Below are positions 33,480 to 45,453 of a stretch of DNA of 64,000 nucleotides, one piece after another. Source of the DNA: Isoetes taiwanensis (Eukaryota > Streptophyta > Lycopodiopsida > Isoetales > Isoetaceae); the NCBI GenBank assembly GCA_021234155.1, contig JAJEKV010000028.1, positions 10,246,134-10,310,133 of the forward strand, in the 5' to 3' direction. The first letter of the stretch is position 1; each line of letters starts with the position of its first letter. The translations under genes were made by a program, and so were the position numbers. Below the pieces are notes generated by a model. The model searched no databases. It worked only from the letters and a program-made list of their open reading frames with translations, and was not told where the DNA came from.

Positions 33480-35552
33480 ACAAAACACAGTAATGAATGG
33501 ACAGTTGTCTTCAAGTTGGAGGTTCGTTGTTTTTTTTCTCCTTTCATAATTTCATACATTTTTTGCCCGATGACCCACGAATCATTGGGGTATATTTTTG
33601 TTGATTCTTTCTAATAAGAATTACATATTAAGAATGTTGAGTATTAAAATCTCATCTTTGTAGAAAAGATGATAACATCTTGTGGAGTCTACCAATGTCC
33701 TTGGTGAGTATATATACAACCTTTAACAAATCCACACCATAGAACAAATAGAACACTTTGCAGTCTTCTAGTGTACATTTTTGCTAGTTTCATTTTTATT
33801 TATTTGTTCATTTTTTATTTTTTTTTTTAATTTTCTATAGCCCAAAGGTGCGTGCATATTATGTCTATGGCCATAAAATGATGGGCGGCTATATAAATAG
33901 ATAAGAAATCCAAAAAAAAAAAAAAAAAAAAAAAAATAGCAGAACTGCAGGATTGGGAAGAAGGCTAGGATTTTCAATGTGCTATTTTGGTATTCTTGAA
34001 AAAACACATTAAAGAGGTGAACAAAATCACATAAACAATGGTAATAATGATAAGGTTTATGAGTATTTTCCAGTTTTAACCGTGCAAAAAAGACAAGTCC
34101 CTTTTGCACTCTTGAATTCCACGTCTATCTATTTCTACATATTTTTTTTTTCCATAATACTAAGACTGTGTGCAATGACAAGATCAAATCTACTTTATAG
34201 ATAGACAACATAGCCAATATGTTCAATATTGCATTAATAATTTGTCTCAAATTACAAAATTAGCAGACTTACAAATTCAAGGGCACATTAATCAATCTCT
34301 GTGAACAAGAGGTCAGACAGTAGGAACTAAAAGGTATTTTATTTGCCAATGCCTTCTCGTTTACACATTTAATCTGAGAAAGGAAAGAAACAACCTGCAA
34401 GATAAGGTTATTGAACAGAACTGCTAAATGTTGCCATGGACCTGATCAGATCAATGCTTTGTGCTTCTTGTTATCTTGAAAGAGGATGTTATCTTTTTTT
34501 CTATTTATTTATGAAACTGTTAAAGCTTGCCATGAAACTTCCAATTTCATATCAATGAAAATATATTCCAAAACAGTATTCAAAACAAGAGAAGCATACC
34601 TATTGTGTAGCGTGCAGGCTGCAAGTCAGTAGATGCAGAGCTGTAATTCAATTCTTGAATAATACAAATTAATATGCAAGGCCATTGAGGAGTTCTATAA
34701 TGGAGATGTAAATGGTCTGTCGTGGAGGCCGTGGAGAGCATGTGCTATATGCAAACCAAGAAACAAAAAGGAATTTGATACTCGTAGCTCCACCAGAATA
34801 TATGCACAAATAGGAATTATATACCCGTAGCTCTGAACCTTGGGTCGATCTAGTGTGGAAACAAACATCGTGTGTCACTGGAATAGAATTTAGTGTATTC
34901 CTTTATGGCTATATCACTTAAGACCGGTCCCATGTTCATCCTTCAAGCTTCAGCACTGCAAATATGTATGGAAGTTCATGGGAATGTTATTGACTACCAC
35001 ACATCTTTGTCTCTCAAGCTTTGGAACTTAGCAGGCCAATTTGCCCTGGGCAATTTTCCATTGAATTGGCAGGCCAATTTTCTATGAAATCTTACTCACC
35101 TGTGTAAACAACCCTAAATGATCCTGCAATGAAGTATGGAGGTCGGCTATGACGCAAGAAAGGTCAAAAGTGGTTGTCTTCTCCACTCAACGCCTGCAAA
35201 TAAAATCTTGGGATTATCCTAATTGCAACTTCGTCAGCCCAACTGCTCAAGAACGGCGATGCTCAAGAACGGCGATGATCGATTCTTTCTCAACCTAGCT
35301 CTCCAACTGGAACGTTGATAGCTCCGTTGTAAAATAAAGAGATCGGAAGGAATTCAGCTGCGGATAGGAAGGCAACCAGATTTTCAGGGTATTTTCTAAT
35401 TTTACAGGCCGTCGATGCAAAATATTGGAGATCCAACGGCCTGCAATAATTTTGGCTGATGTGTCACGACACGTGGCATAGCTAGAAACGCAGGAAAGTG
35501 GGCAGGGGGGGTTAGGCAACCCTGCTAAAAAAAAAGTAAATGATAAGGGGTA
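33480..35552. other. AT-rich DNA without recognised genes
   Basis: Poly(A)/poly(T) runs (33818-33828, 33909-33937), with no coding motif on either strand. The 185-codon minus frame at 35295-35852 runs across a MITE and is not credible. Confidence 0.5.
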
Positions 35553-35711
35553 GATAACGTCCTCCCTCGAGGCGTTATGGCCCAGGAAAATGGCTGAGTG
35601 GCCATGTGGCCAGGAAATTCGGGCGTACGGCGACGCGGCGGGGAATTTCCGCCACATGGGCCACCAACAGGCCATTTTCATGGGCCATAACGCCGAGGGG
35701 AGGACGTTATC
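35553..35711. mobile_element. Fold-back MITE 3 (159 bp)
   Basis: GATAACGTCCTCCCTCGAGG at the left is mirrored by the GAGGGGAGGACGTTATC end at 35711. The inner arms GCGTTATGGCCCAGGAAAATG / CATTTTCATGGGCCATAACGC and CCATGTGGC/GCCACATGG also pair. The arms total about 70 bp. Its sequence differs from MITEs 1 and 2. Confidence 0.8.
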
Positions 35712-37002
35712 GACCTTAACGTCCTTGGCCGAGGCATTTGGCAGAGCGCCATAGCCAAGCTTGGCAGCCTGCACTGCATTCCGGCAAGAAAAATGCACCT
35801 GATGCAAATTTCTGTCCTCTGTAATGTTTCTTCTGGGCATTTTGGGTCTCAAATCCTGCTGAAGATGCCTTTTGGATTTTCAGTAGGAGGCCTATAGTCC
35901 AAAAGGGGGCAATATCTCATTTTCTTCAGGCATTTGATGCTCTTCGGATTTTCATTAGGAGGCCCGTAGTCCAAACAGGGCAAAATCTCATTTTCTTCAA
36001 GCATCTGTAAGATTTCACTCCGGTTTTCTCACGAAGCTTTTTTCTGCTCTGTTCTTGTCGTCGAAATTATTGCTTTGTGCCTAACGGACAAGGCAACAAG
36101 TTTACTCTGTTCAGCTTCTATGCTCTGCCTTAAGCTGTATATGCAAAAATAAAGCTTAATCTCTTCGTTCAAACTAAAAGCAGGGGTCAGCATTCTTCCA
36201 TAAGCTTTTTTCTTCGACCAACAGCGAGAAACAGAGGCCCATGGTTGCGAGCTCTTGTTTAAAAATGCATGCAACAAACACGTCTTACATCAAAAGCACT
36301 GATTTTTTCGCAGCACATCTGCTATCTTGAGGTATCTGCCCTGTTTCTGTTCTTCTACAGTAAGTGCTTTGTAAATGCAGAGTTCCGAGTTACACCATTG
36401 TAGACCATTTGCTTCCTTCAAAAATCACCTGCTCCCTTTGGGTCGGCAAGCATACATGCAAATCTGTATAAAAAACAGGCAGAAGCACAATTAGCACATC
36501 ATCAAAATTCAGTCACATGAGAAGCCGGCTGCCTGGAGGTCTGGCTATGGCTTGGAGGCCTGGCTATAGGCCGGAGGCCTGGCTATGGCGGCCGTATGCG
36601 AAGGATCGACCACGGGCGGAGTGCCCAGAAAAAATATTTCGTGGCAGCAGAGGATGTTATGGACATAACATTCTTGTTATGGTCATAACAGTTTTGGCCC
36701 AAATTGTTACTGGATATAACCTCTTAGAATAGACGGCTGGGATTTAATCCTAGGGCTAAATGCAGAGGCCAAGGACGTTAAGAAGTAATAATTCAGACTC
36801 TGGCATAGATATCGACATACTAGATGCAAGGTTGATCTCAAGATATTAATGCCAGTAACAACTAAAAGGGTTATTGCACCGCAAATATTCCCCGACGTGG
36901 CAACTGGGAAAATTTGATTGAATTGAACAAACCACGACAAGTGGATTCCATGTTGTGAGGCCTGTCAGCGTTATTAGAGAGTATATTCGTCAAGGTCATG
37001 TC
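35712..37002. other. Intergenic DNA upstream of the sHSP gene
   Basis: Direct repeat of AGGAGGCCYRTAGTCCAAA at 35884 and 35957. GGAGGCCTGGCTATGG-type repeats at 36530-36595. Three ATAACATTCTTGTTATGG/TCATAACAG inverted words at 36655-36720. No gene recognised. Confidence 0.5.
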
Positions 37003-37012
37003 GGAATATTCC
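37003..37012 (+). promoter_or_regulatory. Heat-shock element core
   Basis: GGAATATTCC matches the nGAAnnTTCn pair bound by heat-shock factors. It lies 217 bp upstream of the sHSP start codon, and a further GAA-type half-site (CTAGAAAGATC) follows at about 37025. Confidence 0.6.
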
Positions 37013-37076
37013 TTTTCAACTGATCTAGAAAGATCTCCCTTAACTAGATAGATGATAAAATTTTAATTGTGTGTGC

Positions 37077-37082
37077 CACGTG
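37077..37082. promoter_or_regulatory. G-box CACGTG
   Basis: A perfect CACGTG hexamer in the sHSP promoter. bZIP/bHLH factors can bind it. Function here is inferred only. Confidence 0.35.
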
Positions 37083-37148
37083 CAACTTCATGAGGCATCT
37101 CGACGCTTCCACTGGTGTCCAGACCCTTCTACGCATTTCGTTCCCCCT

Positions 37149-37155
37149 CATAAAT
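37149..37155 (+). promoter_or_regulatory. TATA-like box of the sHSP gene
   Basis: CATAAAT in a C-rich context, 74 bp before the ATG, predicts a 5' leader of about 45 nt. Confidence 0.45.
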
Positions 37156-37228
37156 TCCCCACTCTTCTGCAGCTACACCATCCTTGTGTGTTTTGCGAAG
37201 CGTTTGATTCCGGCATCTTGCAGCAGCA

Positions 37229-37996
37229 ATGGCTCTAACCCCCTTCTTCGCCCGAGATCTTGGCTTGTTTGATCCCCTCTCTGATAAGATTTGGGATATC
37301 TTTGAGCATGCTCCATCTAGACAGTTTGCTAAAGATGTGAGTGCCGTGGCTAATACTCGCGTTGATTGGGTTGAAACCCCTGAAGCTCATGTATTCAAGG
37401 CGGATTTGCCTGGTAAGTTTTTTTTTTTTTTCCTTATTCAAGAGTCTTTTTATTTGTTCTTAACATTCTTGCAAAGACCATCTGATCTTCTACTTTGTAA
37501 TGATGTATTGCTTTGATTTGCTGTGTATGATGGTTTCTATTTTAGAGCATGTCAGTTTGCTGGTATTATTCTTGCATGAGAACCATGTTATCTTTGATGT
37601 TTCCTTGGAAAATTGATGTTTTCTTGGTTTGATTTGATGAGTGCAATGTTTGATTTGATGAGGGTAATGCTTATTCTATATTAACTTCATGGAGATTATT
37701 CTGATCCAAGTTGTGCTGGCTGTTTAGGCCTAAGGAAGGAAGAAATAAAAATCCAAATCGAAGATGGTCGCACATTGCAGATCAGTGGAGAGAGGAAGAA
37801 GGAAGAAGTGCAAGAAAGTGATAAGTGGCATCGCATAGAGCGGGCTCAGGGGAGCTTTATGAGAAGCTTCCGCCTTCCTGAGAATGCTAAAGTGGATGAG
37901 GTAAAAGCTAAAGTGGAAAATGGAGTTCTTACTGTTACGGTTCCTAAACATGAAAAACCAAAGCCTCAGGTCAAGGCTATAGAGATATCTGGCTGA
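37229..37996 (+). CDS. Class I cytosolic small heat-shock protein, two exons
   Basis: Exon 1 is 37229-37412 and exon 2 is 37728-37996. The 315-bp intron has GTAAG/TTTAG borders and splits a glycine codon (phase 1). Joined, they give 150 aa, the usual class I size. The N-terminus [17 protein letters not shown] is class-I-like. The alpha-crystallin domain begins near [18 protein letters not shown] (residues 44-62), continues with [11 protein letters not shown] and [18 protein letters not shown], and holds the conserved GVLTVTVPK of beta-9. It ends KAIEISG, typical of class I. The protein is an ATP-independent chaperone forming large cytosolic oligomers that hold denatured proteins for refolding. 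A heat-shock element and TATA-like box upstream suggest heat induction. An intron inside the domain is odd, since angiosperm class I genes are generally intronless. No defects are seen. Confidence 0.93.
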
Positions 37997-39241
37997 TAGA
38001 TAGTGCAAATACCTGACCTTGCAGTTGATAATAAGATTTACTGTATATGGATAATTTTGTGAAATGAAAATATCTACTCTTCAGGTCTACATGTTTTGCT
38101 CAGTTTAGCAGTTGTTTTACTCGAATCTGTTTTCAATTTTTGTTTATGTACTACTTATATTTGAAGAGGAGTGGATTTCCTAGTTGATGAAATCTCTGCT
38201 CAATGGATCAGACAATAAGGTTTCTTTCTTATTGCTATTTCTTGGGGAATTGAAATGTGAAAATGCTTTGAGCTTAGTCCTTGGTTCTATGGATAATGCA
38301 GAGATTTTTGTTAGCACATGTAGAGTTTATTGTTCTTCTACGATAGTTTCCTCTAGTTGTTAGTCACTAAGAAAGTGAATAATTCATTTGAGGTAGACTA
38401 CTTTTGTTTGGATATAATATTTCTTACTTGATTTCTTAACTATTAGCTTCTACAAATAGGGCTAAATAAAATTCAAGACTAAGAATATTGCTTGTATGTA
38501 TTAGCATCTATATACGTGTGGGATGTTTGAAAAATAATCAGCCGGCATAAGCTCTTGTTTTAGGAATGTACCATAGGAAGGAATCAATTGGACGAAGTAT
38601 TAGAAAGAACAAGCAGTACTTATATTTTGTTGAAAAAGGTATGTTCTTCAGATGAATGGAACACCATGGCTCCCTTTTTCTCTTGGAGTTGGTTTTTTGG
38701 ACTGTAAGAATGAATTGGATACACAGAACAATATCAGATTTTACGAAGTTTTTGAAGTAGAAAACACATGATTTTTAAAGGTTCATTTTGATACATTTTC
38801 ATAGCTTAGCGCAAAGTTATATTTTGTTAAGCACAAAGTTATTTTTATTTTGAATCATGGGGTCAAGGATTATCAAAATCTCGAAAATCTCGCCACTAAA
38901 AGGTCAATACGAGTCGTCCTATTTATATTTTGATTCACAGCAAACATACAGTAAGATTCCACACAAAGTACTGTTTTCCAAAAGGTCTAGAATATAAACT
39001 TGGAAAAAATGTCGTGCATGCATAGAGAGGATCGACACAGAATTGACAAAGGAATACAACAATTAAGATAAACGGAATAGGTTGCAAGAGCAAGAGGTTT
39101 CATACTCCAAGAAAAAAAAGATGCTCATTAAGGAAGTTGATGAAAGGAAACAGGCAAGACTATGGACCTAAATAGGGAGATATCACAAAGGACAAAAACA
39201 ACTGCCTAGTAGTTCAAGAACTTCATTTACCTTCAATTCCA
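37997..39241. other. sHSP 3' region and AT-rich spacer
   Basis: AATAAG and AATGAAAATA words within 80 bp of the stop could serve as polyadenylation signals. Beyond about 38150 I see no gene. Confidence 0.4.
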
Positions 39242-39604
39242 TTAAATGAAGGTAAATGTCACTAATTGCTCATAGCCCTGGATGTGGCAAGAACCTGCTG
39301 CTCATTTAGCCATACTTCCGCACCTTCAAGATCAACAACAATGCTATCAAATATAGCAAAAATATATGTATCTTCATTTTCCTTGTATTTTAATTTTTTG
39401 AGCTGCATATCAAGTATGTCCATTTGAGAAAAAGACTTCTTTTCACAAGTCTTGATAAGGTATTTCCACATATCTCTTGGATGCTTGCCGCCCTATTCTT
39501 AGAAGAATAGAATCTCCAACGTGGTGATAATAATACCTTATGCTTGCTTGAGTCTTATTTTGTCTTGACTTGTAGCAATTGAAGAAACATTTCCTGGTTC
39601 TGCA
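39242..39604 (-). other. Exon-like minus-strand sequence interrupted by LINE C
   Basis: The minus frame at 39262-39471 reads MWKYLIKTCEKKSFSQMD ... VVDLEGAEVWLNEQQVL, which looks coding but is not recognised. If the LINE is removed, a frame SESVNAEPGNVSS reads through the rebuilt target site from 45460 into 39600. It could be an exon of a host gene or an older transposon. Confidence 0.3.
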
Positions 39605-39616
39605 TTAACACTTTCT
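39605..39616. repeat. Left target-site duplication of LINE C
   Basis: TTAACACTTTCT, identical to 45442-45453. Confidence 0.85.
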
Positions 39617-39743
39617 TTTTCTTTCTTTTTTTCGAAGGACGACAAACTCTTATTCAAAATTCCAGAAGAAGTACACACATAGATGCAGAGACAGGAATAA
39701 AATCTCAGCAGACAAAGATAATCCACTGAGTGCAGCCACCTGT

Positions 39744-42700
39744 CTATGCATAAGATAAGATACCCAAATATTCCTCAAAAATCAAACGTTTTTTCTCAGG
39801 AGCAAGCTGAGAACATAAGTATGCCTTCACCAATCTATCTTGCGCCTCGTGAGGAAGTTGGTCGACAGTAATTGATAAGCCCTTGAAGATATACATTCGC
39901 CTTCTTTTCCAAATAGACCACAACAACCAGCCTGAAGCTAAGTGGAAAGCCTGTTGCTGCAAGTTGTTCCAAGTGGAAGGATAAATGGCGAGAAGCACCT
40001 GCTGACTAGTCAGGACCACATGGAAGAGAGATAGTAACCATGACCAAACTGGCTGAACTTGGTCACATAGAAAAGCAGTGCTCGATACTCTCAACTTGCC
40101 GCTTACACATTGGGCAGAGTTCTGAAATGCGGGGATAAAACTTATGAACCAGCACATTAACCCGCAGACATCTGTGAAGGAGTTGCCACCATAAGGTAGA
40201 AACTTTGGGATGCAGCAATTTATTCCAGACCCAACGACCACATACGCTTCCACTGAGGAGGGGGAATGCGGAGCTGCCAACCAGCCCGAGGGGGGACAAT
40301 GTCAACATCAACCAGCTTTTGATATAACGAATGCATAAGACGTTGTGCATTAACAATTTGGGGACCAATCCAAATAGGCACATCAACTGATTGTGAAGGA
40401 GCGTCTGGCAGAATGCCAGCCAGCTTTTGCCACAGAGTTCTGTCCCATCGAGATATGTCAAATTTAGTCTGAAAAGCATCCCAAGTCAACAAGTGTCCTG
40501 CCTCATACCAAGCATCAACTGTGAGAATACCAGCACGCCTCCAACGCCGCTGAGTCAATGGATGTACAGTAGCGCACAGAGGCATGTGGATATCCAGAGG
40601 AATCCACCAACACAGAGAACCTGCCTGTGGACATACACTTGGATTAATCTTAAATAGCACACGAACTGTCTCCCAAGAATCAAGCAGTCCCTTCAAGAAG
40701 GGGGAAGCATTCGGATATGGACGAAGCTGATAAAAGAGACACCAAGGAAGAACTGCCCTAAGTGCCGGTTTCCCAAAAGGAATACACTGCCCAAGTGCTT
40801 GCGCAACCAATCTCATTCCAGGCGAATGTACCATACCCACCAAGTAGCGACAAATGAACTTAGATATCATAATTTTACTCTGTAAATGAAAGTCAATCAT
40901 ACCTAGACCTCCATCAAATTTTGGTTTGATACATGTGGACCACGCGACCTTCACAACTACACCTGTCTCAGTATCTGCCCAAATGAAGTTACGGACAATT
41001 GCGACAACCTCTTGAAACTCTTGTGAGGCAAGCACAACAGATGCCATATACACATGAGTGTTGCTGAGAACCTGCTTAGCAACTACTATCCGCCCTGCCA
41101 GAGAAAGCTTAGCTGTATTCCACCAAAAAAGATGCTTACGCAGGCCTTCCACTAACATCCCATGCATCTGAAGTAGAGATACCTACAGGAATGCCCAAGA
41201 GTTTAGTGGCCTTCCCTTGAGGAAGCACTTTCCACGGATACTCGTAAACACAAGGAGGAACATCCACATCCAAAGCCCATAAAGCAGAGCACTTTAGCCA
41301 CCCAACAAGAATCCCTGATGCCAGGGAGAAAGAGTCCAGCAAAAGCTTAGCATTATGAAGATTATCATCCTCAGCCACTAGAAAGAGAAATGTATCATCG
41401 GCATACTGATTACACACTTCTTGAGAACCATCCTCCATAGTCAATCCCTGAATTATGCCATCTTGAGTAGCCGAAGAGAATAGCTGGGACAGTACCTCTG
41501 CCACAATGGTGAACAATAACGGGGCAAGGGGACATCCTTGTCGAACTCCTCTACCAACAGGAAACACAGCCGACGGTTCTCCCTGAAAAAGCACAGTAGA
41601 CCGAGCAGAAAGATGGAGCTTCATAACATCTCTAGTAAACACCTCTCCAAATCCCAATGTCAGAAGGCATTTTTGTAGGAAACTCCAATCTATAATGTCA
41701 TAGGCTTTAGCAAAATCCAATTTGAGATATACAATGCGCTGACCCTTAAGACGTGCCCAATACATCCCCTCATAAGCGGCGGCCACATTATCAAGAATAC
41801 AGCGCTTAGATAAAAATCCTGATTGCGTGGAGGAGATAGACTCTGCCAAGATATCCCTCACTTTCTCCGCCAAGGCCTTAGCAAAGAACTTGTACACCAT
41901 AGATAACAAAGTTATAGGGCGCCAATCCGAGATAGTTTTAGGCTCTTTGCACTTAGGAATAAGGGAAATACAACCAGTGTTGATGATCTTATCCAAGCTC
42001 CTGAACCGACGAAACTCAGAGAGCATTGAAGACGTCATCACCAAGCCAATTCCAATAAGCTTGGAAAAACTCTGCAGGAAAACCATCCAAGCCTGGGCAC
42101 TTATTCTTCTTTAAAGAGTCTACAGCAGAATGCAAATCATTGACAGTAATAATTGATTCCAACTGAACACGCTGTTGTGGGGAAATAATAGGATGGATCT
42201 TAGATAAAACTGCCTCCTGCATGTCCTCTTGGAAGGGCAGAGACTGATCAGCAAAAAAAGCAGAGAAATGATAAAAAAAGAAACTGCTTTAACTGCGCAG
42301 CATCAGAAATTTCAGAGCCATCAGGTAGAAGTAGCGAAGATATGGAGCTTGACACACGTCTTCTCCTTGCCGCCTTAAAGAAGAAGTGAGAGCACCTATC
42401 TCCCAATTTAAACCAATCCAGACCGGCCTTAACGCGAGCTTGAGTTGCATGTATCGACTCAATGTTTCTTATTTCTGCCAATAGCTCTTTCTCTCAAATA
42501 CCTGATGAAGGGGCTTGTGAACGACACATTTGAAGCTCCACATACAAAGCTAGTAGCCGACTTCTAGCTGCCTGCGCCTTCCTACGTCTCCACTGCTTAG
42601 CAAAGGATTTAACTGCTGCCAAAGCATCAACAACCCCAGACATATCTCGAAGACGAGAAAATGTAGAGGACCAGGCATGCCTGCAGCCATTAGTAAACTC

Positions 42701-43485
42701 TGGGTCTGACAAATATCGAGTGTTAAGCTTGAAATAGGTTCTTGTAGCTCGTCTATGCACTGGCGCTGTGATCGAAACCCATTGTGGATTGTGATCAGAT
42801 ATGGAACTATCCAACATATTTGTCCTTTGCAAGTTACCCAGTAAGCCAACAACTATTACATTATAATACCCACGATCATGCCGAGCGTAAGCTCTACCTG
42901 GTCCAGTCCAGCCATTACACCACGTAAAAGACTGGTCTCCATCAACCTCTATCATTCTGCAGTCCAGCACAAGCTGCCTCCATTGCTCACGTTCAAATCC
43001 CTGAACAACCTGTGTACCCCTACCACACCTATCTGCTTCAAACTCAACCATATTAAAATCACCAACTAGTAGCATGCTACATTATGACCGAGCCACATAA
43101 TCTTAGTCCGTAAAGTGGCCCACAGAGAGCCTCGCTAACGTGGCTGATTAGGTGCATACACATTCACAATTTCCCACTCTTGCCCCTTATCCATCCATTT
43201 GACTATTATCCACCGTCCAAATCTGTCTACTTGAGTAAAAGTAATATTAAGGGAAGGCTTTCAAGCAGTAAGAACTCCAGCCTTAGCTGAGTTAGAAGCA
43301 GCAACCAAGACATTGTAATGAGGACCCACAATTGCAGCCAGCTTTTGCACCCCACCTTTACAGCACTTGTGCTCTTGAAGACAGCAAAAATCCATTGGAA
43401 ACTTAGACAAATAATTAGATAGCCTGCTCCTTTTACATGGGGAAGAAGCTACACCCCTCACGTTCCAAGATAGTATGTTCATCAA
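39744..43485 (-). pseudogene. LINE C ORF2: endonuclease, reverse transcriptase, zf-RVT
   Basis: It starts MMNILSWNVRGVASSPCKRS (43485), the first motif of an EEP endonuclease. LLVGDFNMVEFEADRCGRG follows at 43075, with TWCNGWTGPGR and ISDHNPQWVSI after it. Reverse transcriptase occupies 42222-41136: KNKCPGLDGFPAEFFQAYW, frameshift, SDWRPITLLSMVYKFFAKAL, KLDFAKAYDIIDWSFL, RGVRQGCPLAPLLF, and an intact NQYADDTFLF catalytic box (about 41395). The thumb and zf-RVT region covers 41167-39744, with ISELCPMCKRQVESIEHCF as the zinc-knuckle-like motif. Several stops and frameshifts prevent a full product, but the catalytic residues are preserved. A close relative elsewhere could be active. Confidence 0.85.
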
Positions 43486-45354
43486 GATATATGATGATGT
43501 TCTACATCCATCTCAGCAGCATCATCGAGTGGGAGATCTGCCCATTGTGTTTTGGAAATTGGTAAGGGGGAGCCTCCTCTCTGTTCCACCCTTCCATTGT
43601 GTAAGATACCTGGCGAAGGAGAGCCTCCGCTCTGCTCATCCCTCCCAATAGAAGGACACTCTAGATCAGCTCCCTCTGTATGCTGACCCACAGGTGGTAA
43701 GGGAGAGCCTCCGCTCCGCTCAACCCTTCCATGTGTGCCTTTAGAAGAGCGCGGTATGACATGTGCATGCTTATTTCGTGCCGCCTTCTTTAAGCTGACT
43801 CGCTGCCATCCCTCATTCATCATTTCCTGCCTTTCTTGTGTCTCTTGAATGACTTGCAATCTACGATGCACCTCGTCATCAAATGGCTGATGTTGGGCAG
43901 GAGGTGAAGGGATTGATTGAATAGGTGTGGAGGACACAACAGGAAGACATGAAGGCACATGAGCAACAGTAGGATGTGTGGTCACAGTAGAGGTGAAAGT
44001 GGCAGGTGCAGCAGTAGAAGAAAGAACAGGCTTCAAGGGAGAAGCAAGGCGGTAAGCAGCAAAAGTATCAATATCAGGGAACATCTTACCTAACTCAGGA
44101 CCATTGAGCAAAGATAGATGATATCTAAAGAACAGAGGGCCACTTCTAACCATAACAGACTTTGGTAATGAAGCAGAAATAGGCAGAGATACACAAATGC
44201 GAGGACCATTGACAATAGAGTGGGCAAGATGCAACCCCCAGACCGTTAGCAATAGCCACCATGAACTCAGGAACTTGCATTTCAATTGGAAAGTCTTCCA
44301 AAGCAAACCAACAAGGCATGCGGAGAGCACTTGACTTATTAGGTGCAAAACCAGGTGTGTAAGCTTGATATAGCAGATAGTTTCTCCATAAGGGCTCTAC
44401 TCCACGCTCTACAAGCTTATCCACATGAACAAGAGAATCAAATATGATCAAGAAAAAATTATTCTTTTTGTCAAGAACTTTCAAGGACTCAAAAGTAGGC
44501 AACTTTAGTCTTTGGAGATGTTGCTTAAACCAAAAACCCATCCTACGGAGATCAAGGAACTGGCCCGTGAAATGACATACAACCGCATGAGAAACCAAAT
44601 TTTGAACACACTGCACATGCGAGTTGTGATCAATTGCAATCACAGGTTCACCAGCATTAGCAAACATATTAGCACACTGATCCGGCTCATAAAAAACATC
44701 CTCAGAAGGTAACTGAACATCCATATGATCAGCCATAGATTGCAACTCCTTCAAATATGCCGAGACATCGCGTTTATTATTTGCAACCAAAATATTCATA
44801 GCGGCAGAGACTCGGGCACTTCTAACACTGGAAGACATATCCCGCTTAATCCAATCACTGAAGCGTGTATGAGGAGCACGAGAGCCGAGATTAGTTGATG
44901 TCCCAACAGCAGGGGTAGTAGAAGCACTTGCTGGCACAGAAGAAATAGCACACATAGGAGCTACACCACTAGGGATTCCAGAACCAGGATGCAAAGGGGG
45001 GTTGGGAGAAGCAAGAACAAACTGAGATGAAGGAAGAGGAGGAAATTGTTGTAGATCAGAAAGTGAGGCGCAAGGTACACCATCAAGAGCTAACGGATTA
45101 AGCCGAGAGTTTGCTGGCAATTGGAGGCCAATTGAGGCATTAATAGGAACAGAAGAGACCCCGGATGCAGCAAAGTTGGATCTATTCAAAATAAGAGAGC
45201 TTACCTCAGAAGGTAAAGCACATGAAGAAAACACACCTGGGTTTGTCATGGAGACCGAAACGGAAGTGCTGCAATCCGGCATAGCTAGAGGTGTGGACAT
45301 ATCTGATGCAATGGAAAGCTCATCGAGACAGCTTTGCAACGCACCAAACATCAC
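43482..45354 (-). pseudogene. LINE C ORF1 (DUF4283 gag-like), one frameshift
   Basis: The first frame (44146-45354) has a Ser/Pro-rich N-terminus, then the DUF4283 core: AVVCHFTGQFLDLRRMGFWF, NNFFLIIFDSLVHVDKLVERG, LWRNYLLYQAYTPGFAPNKS, and RMPCWFALEDFPIEMQVPEF. Near 44235, in a short C-run, the sense switches to the second frame (44348-43482), which contains SVMVRSGPLFFRYHLSLLNG and a low-complexity tail with four RVERSGGSPLP-type repeats. The tail ends just at the ORF2 start. Apart from the single frameshift the ORF is whole. The product would bind LINE RNA. Confidence 0.75.
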
Positions 45355-45441
45355 TCCAATCTGACACCCGGTGAGGGAGATACACCAAAAATCGTCTGGC
45401 GCCGTCTTCTCACACCCCTAGGATTTCATTTTCCTTCGAGC

Positions 45442-45453
45442 TTAACACTTTCT
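45442..45453. repeat. Right target-site duplication of LINE C
   Basis: Second copy of TTAACACTTTCT. The LINE 5' end lies immediately to the left. Confidence 0.85.

Larger units (their letters stand above)
39617..45441 (-). mobile_element. LINE C, about 5.8 kb non-LTR retrotransposon, nearly complete
   Basis: A minus-strand LINE bounded by a 12-bp target-site duplication. Its 3' tail is the T-rich run at 39616-39632, followed by TCGAAGGACG...GCAGAGACAGGAATAAAA, which is shared with the LINE at 63.2 kb. ORF1 (45354-43482) and ORF2 (43485-39744) overlap by 4 bp, the plant L1 layout. Only a handful of stops and frameshifts break them, so this copy is younger than LINE A. It split a locus whose halves lie at 39.2-39.6 kb and after 45454. 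Confidence 0.88.

Noticed and set aside
35295-35852. 185-codon minus frame
   Set aside because: It runs straight through both arms of fold-back MITE 3, so it cannot be a conserved protein.
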